Positions 15,797-23,006 of a DNA stretch of 34,676 bases are shown piece after piece. The stretch covers positions 1 to 34,676 of the forward strand of contig CAIKWD010000013.1 of assembly GCA_903831095.1 (NCBI GenBank), in the 5' to 3' direction. How positions within the stretch are numbered: position 1 is the stretch's first letter; each line of letters opens with the position of its first letter. The DNA is from Candidatus Staskawiczbacteria bacterium. Lineage in GTDB: Bacteria > Patescibacteriota > Minisyncoccia > Minisyncoccales > Staskawiczbacteraceae. The translations under genes were made by a program, and so were the position numbers. The notes under the pieces were generated by a model. The model did no database searches and had not been told where the DNA came from. It worked only from the letters and a program-made list of their open reading frames with translations.

Positions 15797-17038
15797 ATGC
15801 TTCAATCAAAATTGTTTTATAAAACTGTAAAAGAAAAATCAGCTGATGTGGAATCTATTTCCAGTGATTTGCTTGCCAGGGCCGGGTTCATTGACCAATT
15901 AATGGCCGGAGTTTATACATTTTTGCCGCTTGGACACAGGGTTTTAAAAAACATAGAAAATATTATTAGGAGAAATATGATTGAGGCAGACGGCCAAGAA
16001 ATTTTAATGCCGGTTTTGCAGCCAAAAGAAAATTGGTTAAAAACCGGAAGATGGAATAATTTCGACGTACTTTTTAGGATAAAAGGATCAGGAGACAAAG
16101 AATACGCCATGGGGCCAACGCATGAGGAAGTAGTGTCTCCCTTGGCCAAAAAAAATGTCATGTCTTATAGAGATTTGCCTTTTGCAATTTTTCAAATTCA
16201 GACCAAATTCAGGGACGAACTTAGAGCCAAGGGAATTTTGCGAACCAGGGAATTTTTAATGAAGGACTTGTATTCCTTTCACACTTCCCAGGAAGATTTA
16301 GACAAATATTATGACAAAATGACGAAAGTGTATTTTAATGTTTTCAAGGAATTGGGCATTGGCAAGGAAACTTATTTAACTCTTGCTTCCGGCGGAACTT
16401 TTTCCAAATATTCGCACGAATTTCAAATGGTTACTGAAGCCGGAGAAGACTTGATTTATATTTGCAACAAATGCAAGACAGCAATTAACAAGGAAATAAA
16501 AGTAGAAACTCCAGTTTGCCCAAGTTGTAGTTCGGACAGTTTTGAGGAAAAGAAAGCTGTGGAAGTTGGAAACATATTCAAGCTTGGAACAAAATATTCA
16601 TTGCCTTTTGACTTGAAATTTAAGGACAAAGACGGCACAGAAAAGCCTGTAATTATGGGTTGCTATGGCATAGGGCTCTCACGCGCAATGGGAGCTGTTG
16701 TGGAGGCTCATAATGACGAAAGGGGTATTATATGGCCTAAGAGTGTTGCGCCTTTCTTAGCTCATATTATTGAGTTAAAATCTGAAAAGAAAGCAGTTAA
16801 AACCACATCTGGAAAAATTTATCAAGACTTGAATAAAATTGGTATTCAAGTATTATATGATGATAGGGATGACAAGTCAGCCGGAGAAAAATTTGCCGAA
16901 GCTGACATGATGGGAACTCCGTACAGGATTGTGGTTTCAGAAAAAACTTTGGCAAAGAATTCAGTTGAATTGAAAGAAAGAAGCAAAAAAGAATTTAAAT
17001 TAGTTAAAATAAAACAGCTAGCAAAATTACTGAAATAA
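15797..17038 (+). CDS. proS: Prolyl-tRNA synthetase without editing insertion
   Basis: This class II synthetase charges tRNA-Pro. Motif 1 lies near GQEILMPVLQP, motif 2 is TKFRDELRAKGILRTREFLMKD (in part), and motif 3 is GCYGIGLSRAMGAVVEA, followed by the C-terminal anticodon-binding domain. At 413 aa it is about 160 residues shorter than bacterial-type ProRS. The INS editing domain between motifs 2 and 3 is missing. In its place stands a short treble of cysteines, CNKCKTAINKEI...CPSC, which looks like a zinc ribbon. Loss of INS removes cis editing of Ala-tRNA-Pro. Confidence 0.95.
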   Translation: MLQSKLFYKTVKEKSADVESISSDLLARAGFIDQLMAGVYTFLPLGHRVLKNIENIIRRNMIEADGQEILMPVLQPKENWLKTGRWNNFDVLFRIKGSGDKEYAMGPTHEEVVSPLAKKNVMSYRDLPFAIFQIQTKFRDELRAKGILRTREFLMKDLYSFHTSQEDLDKYYDKMTKVYFNVFKELGIGKETYLTLASGGTFSKYSHEFQMVTEAGEDLIYICNKCKTAINKEIKVETPVCPSCSSDSFEEKKAVEVGNIFKLGTKYSLPFDLKFKDKDGTEKPVIMGCYGIGLSRAMGAVVEAHNDERGIIWPKSVAPFLAHIIELKSEKKAVKTTSGKIYQDLNKIGIQVLYDDRDDKSAGEKFAEADMMGTPYRIVVSEKTLAKNSVELKERSKKEFKLVKIKQLAKLLK

Positions 17039-17045
17039 AAAATAA

Positions 17046-18107
17046 ATGTTTAAGAAATTAAAATCATTATTGTCTATTGATATGGCAATTGACCTTGGAA
17101 CAGCCAATTCTTTGGTTTATGTGAAAGACAGGGGAATAATTATCAACGAGCCATCAGTGGTGGCGGTCAATAATAAAACCGGACAAATTTTGGCAATTGG
17201 AGAAGAGGCCAGAAAAATGGTTGGCCGAACTCCTGCGTACATTTCAGCTACCAGGCCCTTGGTAAACGGAGTTATTTCAGATTTTGAAGTTACAGAGCAA
17301 ATGCTAAAATATTTTATTGAAAAAGCTGCAACTTCTGGGAAAAAATTATTTGGAATGGGCTTTATGCCAAGAGTTATTATTGGAATTCCTTGCGGAGTTA
17401 CAGAAGTTGAAAGGAAAGCAGTCCGCGACGCGGCAAAAAATGCTGGAGCTAGAACTGTATTTTTAATTGAAGAACCTTTGGCTTCTGCAATCGGCGCAAA
17501 ATTGCCAATTCAAGATGCCGGAGGAAATTTTATTGTAGACATTGGAGGAGGAACTACGGAAGTGGCAGTAATATCCTTGGGAGGAATTGTAGCTTCGCGA
17601 AGCCTTAGAATTGCCGGAGACAAATTGAATGACGACATTGTTCAGTTTGTACAGAAAGAATACAAGCTTTTGATTGGGGAAAGAACTGCAGAATTGATTA
17701 AAATAAATATTGGCTCTGCCATGCCAATGAAAGAAAAGAAGGAAATGCCAATGAGAGGCAGAAATTTGGTCACAGGTTTACCGGAAGAAGTTGTTATTTT
17801 CAACGACGACGTTCAAAGAGCTTTAGACAGGTCTGTAAAACAAATTGTGGCAGCAATCAAAACAACTATTGAAGAAACTCCTCCGGAATTGCTGTCCGAC
17901 GTAATGACAAACGGAATTCATTTGGCTGGCGGAGGATCACTTTTGCGAGGGCTTGATGTGTTGATTGCCAGGGAAACAAAAATTCCATGCAAAATAATTG
18001 ACGACCCTTTAACAGCAGTTGTGCGTGGAGCTGGAATTGCTTTGGAAAATATAGAAACCTTGGCCGAAGTAATGTCTAAAGACGAAGAAGGTGACGTCCC
18101 ATATTAA
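17046..18107 (+). CDS. mreB: Rod-shape protein MreB, paralogue 2
   Basis: This 353-aa actin homologue is closer to canonical MreB than the copy at 9953. It has an N-terminal amphipathic stretch (MFKKLKSLLS) suited to membrane contact, phosphate 1 (MAIDLGTANSLVYV), phosphate 2 (FIVDIGGGTTEVAVISLGG), the ERTAELIKINIGSA motif and GIHLAGGGSLLRGLD. It polymerises under the membrane and directs wall synthesis. No mreC or mreD is in the window. The C-terminal tail (SKDEEGDVPY) is acidic. It lies 8 nt after proS and 7 nt before gatC. Confidence 0.96.
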   Translation: MFKKLKSLLSIDMAIDLGTANSLVYVKDRGIIINEPSVVAVNNKTGQILAIGEEARKMVGRTPAYISATRPLVNGVISDFEVTEQMLKYFIEKAATSGKKLFGMGFMPRVIIGIPCGVTEVERKAVRDAAKNAGARTVFLIEEPLASAIGAKLPIQDAGGNFIVDIGGGTTEVAVISLGGIVASRSLRIAGDKLNDDIVQFVQKEYKLLIGERTAELIKINIGSAMPMKEKKEMPMRGRNLVTGLPEEVVIFNDDVQRALDRSVKQIVAAIKTTIEETPPELLSDVMTNGIHLAGGGSLLRGLDVLIARETKIPCKIIDDPLTAVVRGAGIALENIETLAEVMSKDEEGDVPY

Positions 18108-18114
18108 ATTTAAA

Positions 18115-18405
18115 ATGATATCTAAAGAAGAAGTAGAAAAAATTGCCAGTCTGACAAGATTGGAATTGTCTGAAAAGGAAATAGAAAAAATGCAGAAAGA
18201 TCTGACATCGATTTTGGATTATTTTAATTTGTTAAAGAAAGCGCCCTTGCCTCGCCAAAGCTTTGCCGCACAAAGCGACGGCGGGAAAAGCTTAGGTCTT
18301 AGGTCAGATGAATTAATGCAAAAAGACAACAGTGTAGCTGAAAAAATTATTTCTGCAGCTCCAGATAAAAAAGACGATTATATCAAAGTTAAAACTATTC
18401 TCTAA
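18115..18405 (+). CDS. gatC: Asp/Glu-tRNA amidotransferase subunit C with palindromic insert
   Basis: GatC stabilises the GatAB amidotransferase that makes Gln-tRNA and Asn-tRNA from mischarged precursors. I choose ATG 18115 (96 aa) over the track start GTG 18091, which overlaps mreB. The N-terminus ISKEEVEKIASLTRLELSEKE is typical. The normally conserved linker (EGVEPTSH...LR.D) is replaced by APLPRQSFAAQSDGGKSLGL, encoded by a GC-rich imperfect palindrome. The C-terminus recovers the family pattern (LRSDELMQKDNSVAEKIISAAPDKKDDYIKV). The stop overlaps gatA by one base. Confidence 0.9.
   Translation: MISKEEVEKIASLTRLELSEKEIEKMQKDLTSILDYFNLLKKAPLPRQSFAAQSDGGKSLGLRSDELMQKDNSVAEKIISAAPDKKDDYIKVKTIL
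18251..18285. repeat. GC-rich palindromic insert inside gatC
   Basis: GCTTTG (18260-18265) pairs with CAAAGC (18271-18276) over CCGCA. CTCGCC (18251-18256) pairs with GGCGGG (18280-18285), with one G.T, leaving AAA/GAC as an interior loop. The element is far more GC-rich than the surrounding gene and keeps the frame open. Confidence 0.7.
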
Positions 18406-19817
18406 TGGAATTAACCAAACTTACAATTAGGCAGGCTCATGAAGGATTGAAAAACAAGGAATTTACCTCAGTTGATTTAACTAAGGCTTATTTGGAAAAT
18501 ATAAAAAAACTTAATGCTGAGCTGAATGTATATTTGTCAGTTGACGAAGAAGGAGTATCGGTGCAGGCAGAAGCGGCGGACAAAACAATTGCTACAGGAA
18601 AATTTGGATTGCTTTGTGGAATTCCATGCGCAATAAAAGATGCAATAATGGTTGAAGGACAGAAATGTACATCAGCTTCCAAAATATTGGAAAATTATGT
18701 AGCTCCATATGACGCAACTGTAATAAAAAAACTTAAAGAGCAAGGAGTTGTTATTTTAGGTAAAGCAAATTTAGATGAGTTTGCCATGGGAGGTTCTGGA
18801 GAAAATTCAGCTTATGGAGTTACAAAAAATCCTTGCGATAAAACCAGAGTTGCTGGAGGAAGCTCTTCGGGCTCGGCAGCTTCTGTTGCAGCTGAAATGG
18901 CATGTTTTTCCTTGGGTTCTGATACCGGAGGGTCAATTAGACTGCCTTCGTCTTTTTGCGGAGTAACAGGATTAAAACCTACTTATGGATCTGTTTCCAG
19001 ATATGGCTTAATTGCCTTTGGATCTTCTTTAGACCAGATTGGGCCTATTGCCAAAACAGTTGAAGACGCAAAAATAGTTTTTGAAGCAATTTGTGGAAAA
19101 GATAAAATGGATGCAACTTCAACCGATTATGAGTTTGAAAATTCAGTTACAAATTTAAAAGGATTAAGAATTGGAGTACCAAAGGAATATTTTGTTGAAG
19201 GAATAGACAAAGATGTTGAGAAAATTATTAGAGCTTCAATTAAGAAAGCAGAAGATGCAGGGGCTGAAATTATAGAAATAAGTTTGCCAAGTGTTGAGTT
19301 TGCTTTGGCCTGTTATTATATTATTGCTCCTTGCGAAGCTTCGGCTAACTTAGCTAGATTTGACGGCATAAAATATGGTTTGTCTGCAGAAGGAAAAGAT
19401 TTGCTTGATGTTTATTTAAAGAGCAAAGGCCACGGTTTTGGTGCTGAAGTAAAGCGCAGAATTATGATTGGAACTTATGCTTTGTCATCTGGGTATTACG
19501 ATGCTTACTATAAAAAAGCTCAGGAAGTTAGGCAGTTTATAAAACAGGACTTTGCCAAAGCTTTTGAAAAAGTAGACTTGATATTCTGCCCAGTTTCACC
19601 AGTGCCCGCAATTAAAATAGGGGAGAAGACCGATGATCCGCTTTCTATGTATTTAATGGATATTTATACAGTTTCTGTAAACTTAGCCGGATTGCCGGGG
19701 TTGTCTTTGCCAGTTGGAAAAGTGGGAAATTTGCCAGTTGGATTACAGATTATTGGAAATCATTTTCAAGAAAACAAAATTTTATCTGTTGCTGCCCAGC
19801 TTGAAGAAAAATTCTAA
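18405..19817 (+). CDS. gatA: Asp/Glu-tRNA amidotransferase subunit A
   Basis: GatA is the glutaminase of the GatCAB complex and supplies ammonia for transamidation on the tRNA. The 470-aa length is normal. The amidase signature triad is visible: Lys in CAIKDAI, the cis-Ser in GGSSSGSAASVAA, and the nucleophile Ser in GSDTGGSIRLPSSFCG. It starts one base inside the gatC stop (TAATG). gatB is not in the window. Its 3' end is followed by the RNA region. Confidence 0.97.
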   Translation: MELTKLTIRQAHEGLKNKEFTSVDLTKAYLENIKKLNAELNVYLSVDEEGVSVQAEAADKTIATGKFGLLCGIPCAIKDAIMVEGQKCTSASKILENYVAPYDATVIKKLKEQGVVILGKANLDEFAMGGSGENSAYGVTKNPCDKTRVAGGSSSGSAASVAAEMACFSLGSDTGGSIRLPSSFCGVTGLKPTYGSVSRYGLIAFGSSLDQIGPIAKTVEDAKIVFEAICGKDKMDATSTDYEFENSVTNLKGLRIGVPKEYFVEGIDKDVEKIIRASIKKAEDAGAEIIEISLPSVEFALACYYIIAPCEASANLARFDGIKYGLSAEGKDLLDVYLKSKGHGFGAEVKRRIMIGTYALSSGYYDAYYKKAQEVRQFIKQDFAKAFEKVDLIFCPVSPVPAIKIGEKTDDPLSMYLMDIYTVSVNLAGLPGLSLPVGKVGNLPVGLQIIGNHFQENKILSVAAQLEEKF

Positions 19818-19822
19818 CGGAC

Positions 19823-19852
19823 TTGACAGCTATTTTAGTATTTTGATATCAT
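19823..19852 (+). promoter_or_regulatory. Promoter of ncRNA unit A
   Basis: TTGACA (19823-19828), an 18-nt spacer, and TATCAT (19847-19852) with extended TGA. It starts 6 nt after the gatA stop. Confidence 0.78.
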
Positions 19853-19858
19853 TAAGTT

Positions 19859-20215
19859 GAAGATAGTACATTGAGTATTTATTAACCGCCCACAAAATTG
19901 TCTATTTGTAAAAACAGATAATTTCGTGGGCAGTTGCAAGATTTGTTTTTAGAGATTGAAGAAGTTGATATTTCGTTGAAGTATTTGTCGGGCGCACATG
20001 TATTGTGCAAAGGAATAAAACTACGAGCTTAGAGTTGCTCCTTTTTACCCGACCCGCTTGAAAAAGTAGCCTCAATAATATTAATAGCAATAACCCTTGC
20101 CACTGCCTACGTCTTTCGTACATTAAAAATTAAATCCACCTCATATACCATCCTCTACCACACTTCTCAAATCTTTTCATTAGTCATGGCTACTCTCTTG
20201 TAGCCTTTTCTTTTA
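19859..20215 (+). ncRNA. Putative structured ncRNA, tandem copy A
   Basis: The unit runs from a promoter to an intrinsic terminator with no credible ORF. The 5' hairpin P1 (19888-19931) pairs GCCCAC-AAAATTGTCT with its counterpart ending in GTGGGC, 18 positions with three imperfections. A long-range stem P2 follows: GCAGTTGCAAG (19930-19940) with CTTGCCACTGC (20096-20106), one mismatch. Inside P2, GTCGGG (19987-19992) pairs with CCCGAC (20048-20053), enclosing GCACA/TGTGC and AAAGGA/TCCTTT hairpins. A G-poor tail of about 80 nt leads to the terminator. Copies B and C share P1, P2, the tail and terminator style. The precise 5' end is inferred from the -10. I do not recognise a known RNA class. 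Confidence 0.72.
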
Positions 20216-20216
20216 C
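20187..20216 (+). terminator. Terminator of ncRNA unit A
   Basis: GGCTAC (20188-20193) pairs with GTAGCC (20200-20205) over TCTCTT, followed by TTTTCTTTT. It is preceded by CAT, as in unit B. Confidence 0.88.
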
Positions 20217-20244
20217 GTTAAATGCTTGTTAAGATGCATGGCGA

Positions 20245-20273
20245 TTGACATGGAATATATATTATGCTATCAT
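20245..20273 (+). promoter_or_regulatory. Promoter of ncRNA unit B
   Basis: TTGACA (20245-20250), 17 nt, and TATCAT (20268-20273) with extended TGC. The -10 hexamer is identical to that of unit A. Confidence 0.82.
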
Positions 20274-20279
20274 CAAACA

Positions 20280-20699
20280 GGATTAGTTCATTAAATAATT
20301 TGTATTGCGTCTGCGAAATTGCCCATTTTAAAACAGTGAGTAATTTCGCGGACACACAGTTGGTAGGATCAGTCTTATGACCTCCCTTCAATAGGGAATA
20401 TCGGGGCTATATCGCCCCTGGAAATATGGTCATTTTGACAGCTGGTTGTTGCTTCACAGCGATAAAAAATCAGCCTTTGATTTTGGGGGTTCTCGTTGAG
20501 GTTTGCACAATAAATTGGCTAGTTATTATGCCTCGTTGAGAGTCATTTTGATTCAGACCCATTTAGTGTTGCACTATACCCTCCCTACCAACTGCCGCCT
20601 TCTCGCTTCTTTAACAATTTAATCTCCCATATATATCACACTCCACCTCACATCCTAAAACATTCATACGCATGGCCACATTTTTTGTGGCTTTTTTTT
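20280..20699 (+). ncRNA. Putative structured ncRNA, tandem copy B
   Basis: The architecture matches copy A. P1 (20309-20353) pairs GTCTGCGAAATTGCC with a 3' arm TAATTTCGCGGAC. P2 pairs CAGTTGGTAGG (20357-20367) with CCTACCAACTG (20584-20594), a perfect 11-bp stem spanning about 215 nt. The interior contains ATGACC (20377-20382) with GGTCAT (20428-20433) around two small hairpins, TCCCT/AGGGA and GGGGC/GCCCC, then further stems such as AAATCA/TGATTT. The G-poor tail (20595-20673) contains TCCACCTCA, also found in copy A. At about 420 nt it is the longest copy. Identity of the family is unknown to me. Confidence 0.74.
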
Positions 20700-20700
20700 G
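20674..20700 (+). terminator. Terminator of ncRNA unit B
   Basis: GCCACA (20675-20680) pairs with TGTGGC (20686-20691) over TTTTT, followed by eight T. Confidence 0.92.
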
Positions 20701-20709
20701 CATAAAATA

Positions 20710-20737
20710 TTGACATACTTTTTATTCCTGGTAGTAT
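20710..20737 (+). promoter_or_regulatory. Promoter of ncRNA unit C
   Basis: TTGACA (20710-20715), 16 nt, and TAGTAT (20732-20737) with extended TGG. Confidence 0.72.
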
Positions 20738-20743
20738 TAAATC

Positions 20744-21140
20744 TATATTTAACTCTTAACCGCCTACTAAATTGCCCGTTTGTGAAATTGGCAGCTTAGT
20801 GGGCAGTTACAGGTTTCAGTGTCCTTCTGGATTTTATCCGATAACTGGGAAAGTCCCGCACAGATTTCCCGTTGTAGCGGATATTGAAGGAGGGAATGCT
20901 CATTGCACTGATTTGAGGAATAACAACCCTCAAGAATATTGGTTAGTTGTACCGGGGCGCTGATATGCATAGTTTTGACGGACTATTGCAAAAGTCTAAG
21001 GTGATTGGTTCCTTGCCAATAACATCATTAAAGCGATATAACGTCGGTTTTAACCCAATAATTCTCCTGTACTGCTCCCCTAATTTTGTTCTTTTATTTT
21101 TTTTATTTTTATGGCTGTACTTCGGTACAGCTTATTTTTT
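20744..21140 (+). ncRNA. Putative structured ncRNA, tandem copy C
   Basis: Third copy of the same plan. P1 (20762-20804) pairs GCCTACTAAATTGCC with GGCAGCTTAGTGGGC. P2 pairs GCAGTTACAGG (20803-20813) with CCTGTACTGC (21066-21075), with one bulged T, spanning about 250 nt. The interior has nested stems CCTTC/GAAGG (20823/20886), ATCCG/CGGAT (20836/20878) and GGGAAA/TTTCCC (20847/20865), then TGAGG/CCTCA and ATTGG/CCAAT. The G-poor tail here is short and U-rich. The ORF-track entries inside it (20772, 20767, 20947) are not supported by start signals. Confidence 0.72.
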
Positions 21141-21141
21141 T
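21113..21141 (+). terminator. Terminator of ncRNA unit C
   Basis: GCTGTAC (21114-21120) pairs perfectly with GTACAGC (21125-21131), closed by a cUUCGg tetraloop, followed by TTATTTTTTT. Confidence 0.95.
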
Positions 21142-21151
21142 ACATAAATAT

Positions 21152-21180
21152 TTGCAATAAATCATTTTTTTTGCTAAAAT
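21152..21180 (+). promoter_or_regulatory. Promoter of tRNA-Ile
   Basis: TTGCAA (21152-21157), 17 nt, then TAAAAT (21175-21180) with extended TGC. It places the transcript start about 15 nt before the tRNA. Confidence 0.75.
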
Positions 21181-21201
21181 CTTAAGTATTGTAAAGTAAA
21201 T

Positions 21202-21276
21202 GGGCGCGTAGTTCAGTGGTAGAACGCTATCCTGATAAGATAGAGGTCGAAGGTCCGATTCCTTCCGCGCCCACCA
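21202..21276 (+). tRNA. tRNA-Ile(GAU)
   Basis: The cloverleaf is complete. The acceptor stem GGGCGCG pairs with CGCGCCC. The D arm is GTTC...GAAC. The anticodon stem CTATC/GATAG carries loop CTGATAA, giving anticodon GAT. The T arm has the loop starting TCCGATTC within AAGGTCCGATTCCTT-like pairing. CCA is encoded at 21274-21276. It decodes AUC/AUU. It follows the ncRNA trio and has its own promoter and terminator. Confidence 0.97.
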
Positions 21277-21278
21277 AT

Positions 21279-21306
21279 AAAATTCGTCTAAAAGGCGAAT
21301 TTTTGT
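21279..21306 (+). terminator. Terminator after tRNA-Ile
   Basis: AAAATTCG (21279-21286) pairs with CGAATTTT (21296-21303), followed by T-rich sequence. Confidence 0.78.
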
Positions 21307-21335
21307 TTACACTGAGTATAAAGAAGTGTTAGAAT
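21306..21335 (+). promoter_or_regulatory. Promoter of metK
   Basis: TTTACA (21306-21311), 18 nt, then TAGAAT (21330-21335) with extended TGT. It lies about 28 nt before the metK ATG. Confidence 0.62.
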
Positions 21336-21362
21336 ATAAATATTAATATTTAATAAATATAC

Positions 21363-22415
21363 ATGTTCATACCAAAAACATACACAGTAGAAAGCGTTAC
21401 GTCTGGGCATCCAGATAAAGTTTGTGATCAAATTTCAGATGCAGTTTTAGATGCTTGTTTAGCGCAAGATCCAATGTCGCGCGTAGCAGTTGAATCTTTT
21501 GGGGGGCACGGTTTGGTGGTTGTTGGAGGAGAGGTTACTTCAAACGCAAAAGTAGATTATGAGGCAATTGCTAAAAAGGTTTACAATGATATTGGATATG
21601 ATCAAGAATTGAAATTTATTATAAATGTTGTTCAACAATCTCCAGATATTGCTCAAGGAGTAGATACAGGAGGAGCAGGCGACCAGGGAATAATGTATGG
21701 ATATGCCACAGATGAAACTCCGGAATTCTTACCAACTGCAATTGTAAAAGTGCATGCTTTGGCAAAAGGACTTGAAGATTTGCGAAAAAGTGGAGAAATT
21801 AAATGGCTAAAGCCAGACGGCAAAACACAAATTACTGTTATAGACGGAGTTGTAAAAACAGTTTTGGTAAGTACTCAGCATGACGCAGATGTTTCTATTG
21901 AAGAAATAAAAGCAATATTAATAGAAAAGTTAATAAGGCCGATAATTGGAGATACTTCCGGAATTGAAATATTGGTAAATCCTACTGGCAGATTTGTACA
22001 AGGAGGATTTGAAGCAGATACTGGGCTTACTGGTAGAAAAATAATGGTTGATACTTATTGTGGACTTATTTCTCATGGTGGTGGATGTTTTTCTGGGAAA
22101 GACCCAACGAAAGTAGACAGATCTGGCGCATATATGGCAAGGTTTGTAGCAAAAAATTTAGTTGCCAATGGATATGCAAAACAATGTTTGGTTTCTGTTG
22201 CATACGCAATTGGCAGGGCAGAGCCATTAATGGTGGAAGCTGTAAATGAAAAGGGAGAAAATTTGTCGGAAATTGCCAAAACTAAATTTGATTTCAAACC
22301 AAAATCCATAATGGAAGAATTGGATCTTAGAAAGCCAATTTACTTGCAAACTGCAGCTTATGGACACTTTGGCAAAGTAAATTTGCCTTGGGAAAAGATA
22401 ATAAAGATTGATTAA
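21363..22415 (+). CDS. metK: S-adenosylmethionine synthetase
   Basis: MetK makes S-adenosylmethionine from Met and ATP. Hallmarks are SGHPDKVCDQISDAVLD near the N-terminus, the GAGDQGIMYGYATDET hexapeptide region, and GGGCFSGKDPTKVDRSGAYMARFVAKN near residue 240. At 350 aa it is somewhat shorter than the usual 380-390, with a trimmed C-terminus. No SD is present. A clear promoter lies between the tRNA terminator and the ATG. I see no SAM riboswitch in the short leader. Confidence 0.97.
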   Translation: MFIPKTYTVESVTSGHPDKVCDQISDAVLDACLAQDPMSRVAVESFGGHGLVVVGGEVTSNAKVDYEAIAKKVYNDIGYDQELKFIINVVQQSPDIAQGVDTGGAGDQGIMYGYATDETPEFLPTAIVKVHALAKGLEDLRKSGEIKWLKPDGKTQITVIDGVVKTVLVSTQHDADVSIEEIKAILIEKLIRPIIGDTSGIEILVNPTGRFVQGGFEADTGLTGRKIMVDTYCGLISHGGGCFSGKDPTKVDRSGAYMARFVAKNLVANGYAKQCLVSVAYAIGRAEPLMVEAVNEKGENLSEIAKTKFDFKPKSIMEELDLRKPIYLQTAAYGHFGKVNLPWEKIIKID

Positions 22416-22447
22416 ATTTTGTAGTAAAGTTAAAATAGATATATATT

Positions 22448-22993
22448 ATGAAATATGTCAATTTATTAAAACTTTTCGGTAGTATAATAATTTGCGAAAT
22501 GGCTGGAATTGTTGGGTCTGTTTTTACAATTCCACAAATTAATTCTTGGTATGCAAATCTTAACAAGCCGTCGTTTAATCCGCCAAGCTGGATTTTTGGT
22601 CCCGTTTGGACAACTTTGTTTGTGTTGATGGGAATTTCTTTATATTTGGTTTGGTTTAAAAAATGGCATGTAAAAAACGAATTAAATATTAAAAGGAAAA
22701 AGCCATGGAATACGCTATCGCAAAAGTTTTTTTCAGGTTCATGGCAGAAGGCAAACATAATTTCCATTTTTGCAGTTCAGCTAGTTCTCAATGTTTTGTG
22801 GTCTTTTATATTTTTTGGATCTCACTTGCCAGGTTTGGCTTTTTTTGAACTCATAATGCTTTGGTTTGCGATATTATTTGCAATAATAAATTTTCACCGG
22901 GTTTCTAAAGCTGCAGCAATGCTTTTAATTCCGTATATTTTGTGGGTTTCGTTTGCTGGTATTCTTAATTATTATATTTGGATTTTAAATTAG
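22448..22993 (+). CDS. tspO: TspO/MBR-family membrane protein
   Basis: This 181-aa protein has five predicted membrane helices and the family motifs: WYANLNKPSFNPPSWIFGPVW (loop 1 and helix 2), LNVLWSFIFFG in helix 4, and INFHRVSKAAAMLLIPYILW, FAGILNYYIW at the end. TspO proteins bind porphyrins and related ligands and act in stress signalling. The central loop carries an extra charged insert (HVKNELNIKRKKPWNT...), which makes it longer than the 155-160-aa norm. It lies between metK and an MBL hydrolase. Confidence 0.93.
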   Translation: MKYVNLLKLFGSIIICEMAGIVGSVFTIPQINSWYANLNKPSFNPPSWIFGPVWTTLFVLMGISLYLVWFKKWHVKNELNIKRKKPWNTLSQKFFSGSWQKANIISIFAVQLVLNVLWSFIFFGSHLPGLAFFELIMLWFAILFAIINFHRVSKAAAMLLIPYILWVSFAGILNYYIWILN

Positions 22994-23006
22994 AATAATA
23001 AATATT

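Noticed and set aside
18091-18114. Upstream GTG start for gatC
   Set aside because: It overlaps mreB and adds residues not seen in GatC; ATG 18115 gives the normal N-terminus.
19859-21140. tmRNA, RNase P RNA, SRP RNA or 6S RNA as explanation for the RNA trio
   Set aside because: I looked for their usual conserved motifs and overall shapes and did not see them; three promoter-bearing copies would also be odd for these single-copy RNAs. A formal Rfam scan is still the decisive test.
20767-21147. Small ORFs inside RNA unit C (20772 +, 20767 -, 20947 +)
   Set aside because: They have no SD, no plausible protein composition, and lie across the P1, P2 and terminator stems; the RNA interpretation explains the region better.
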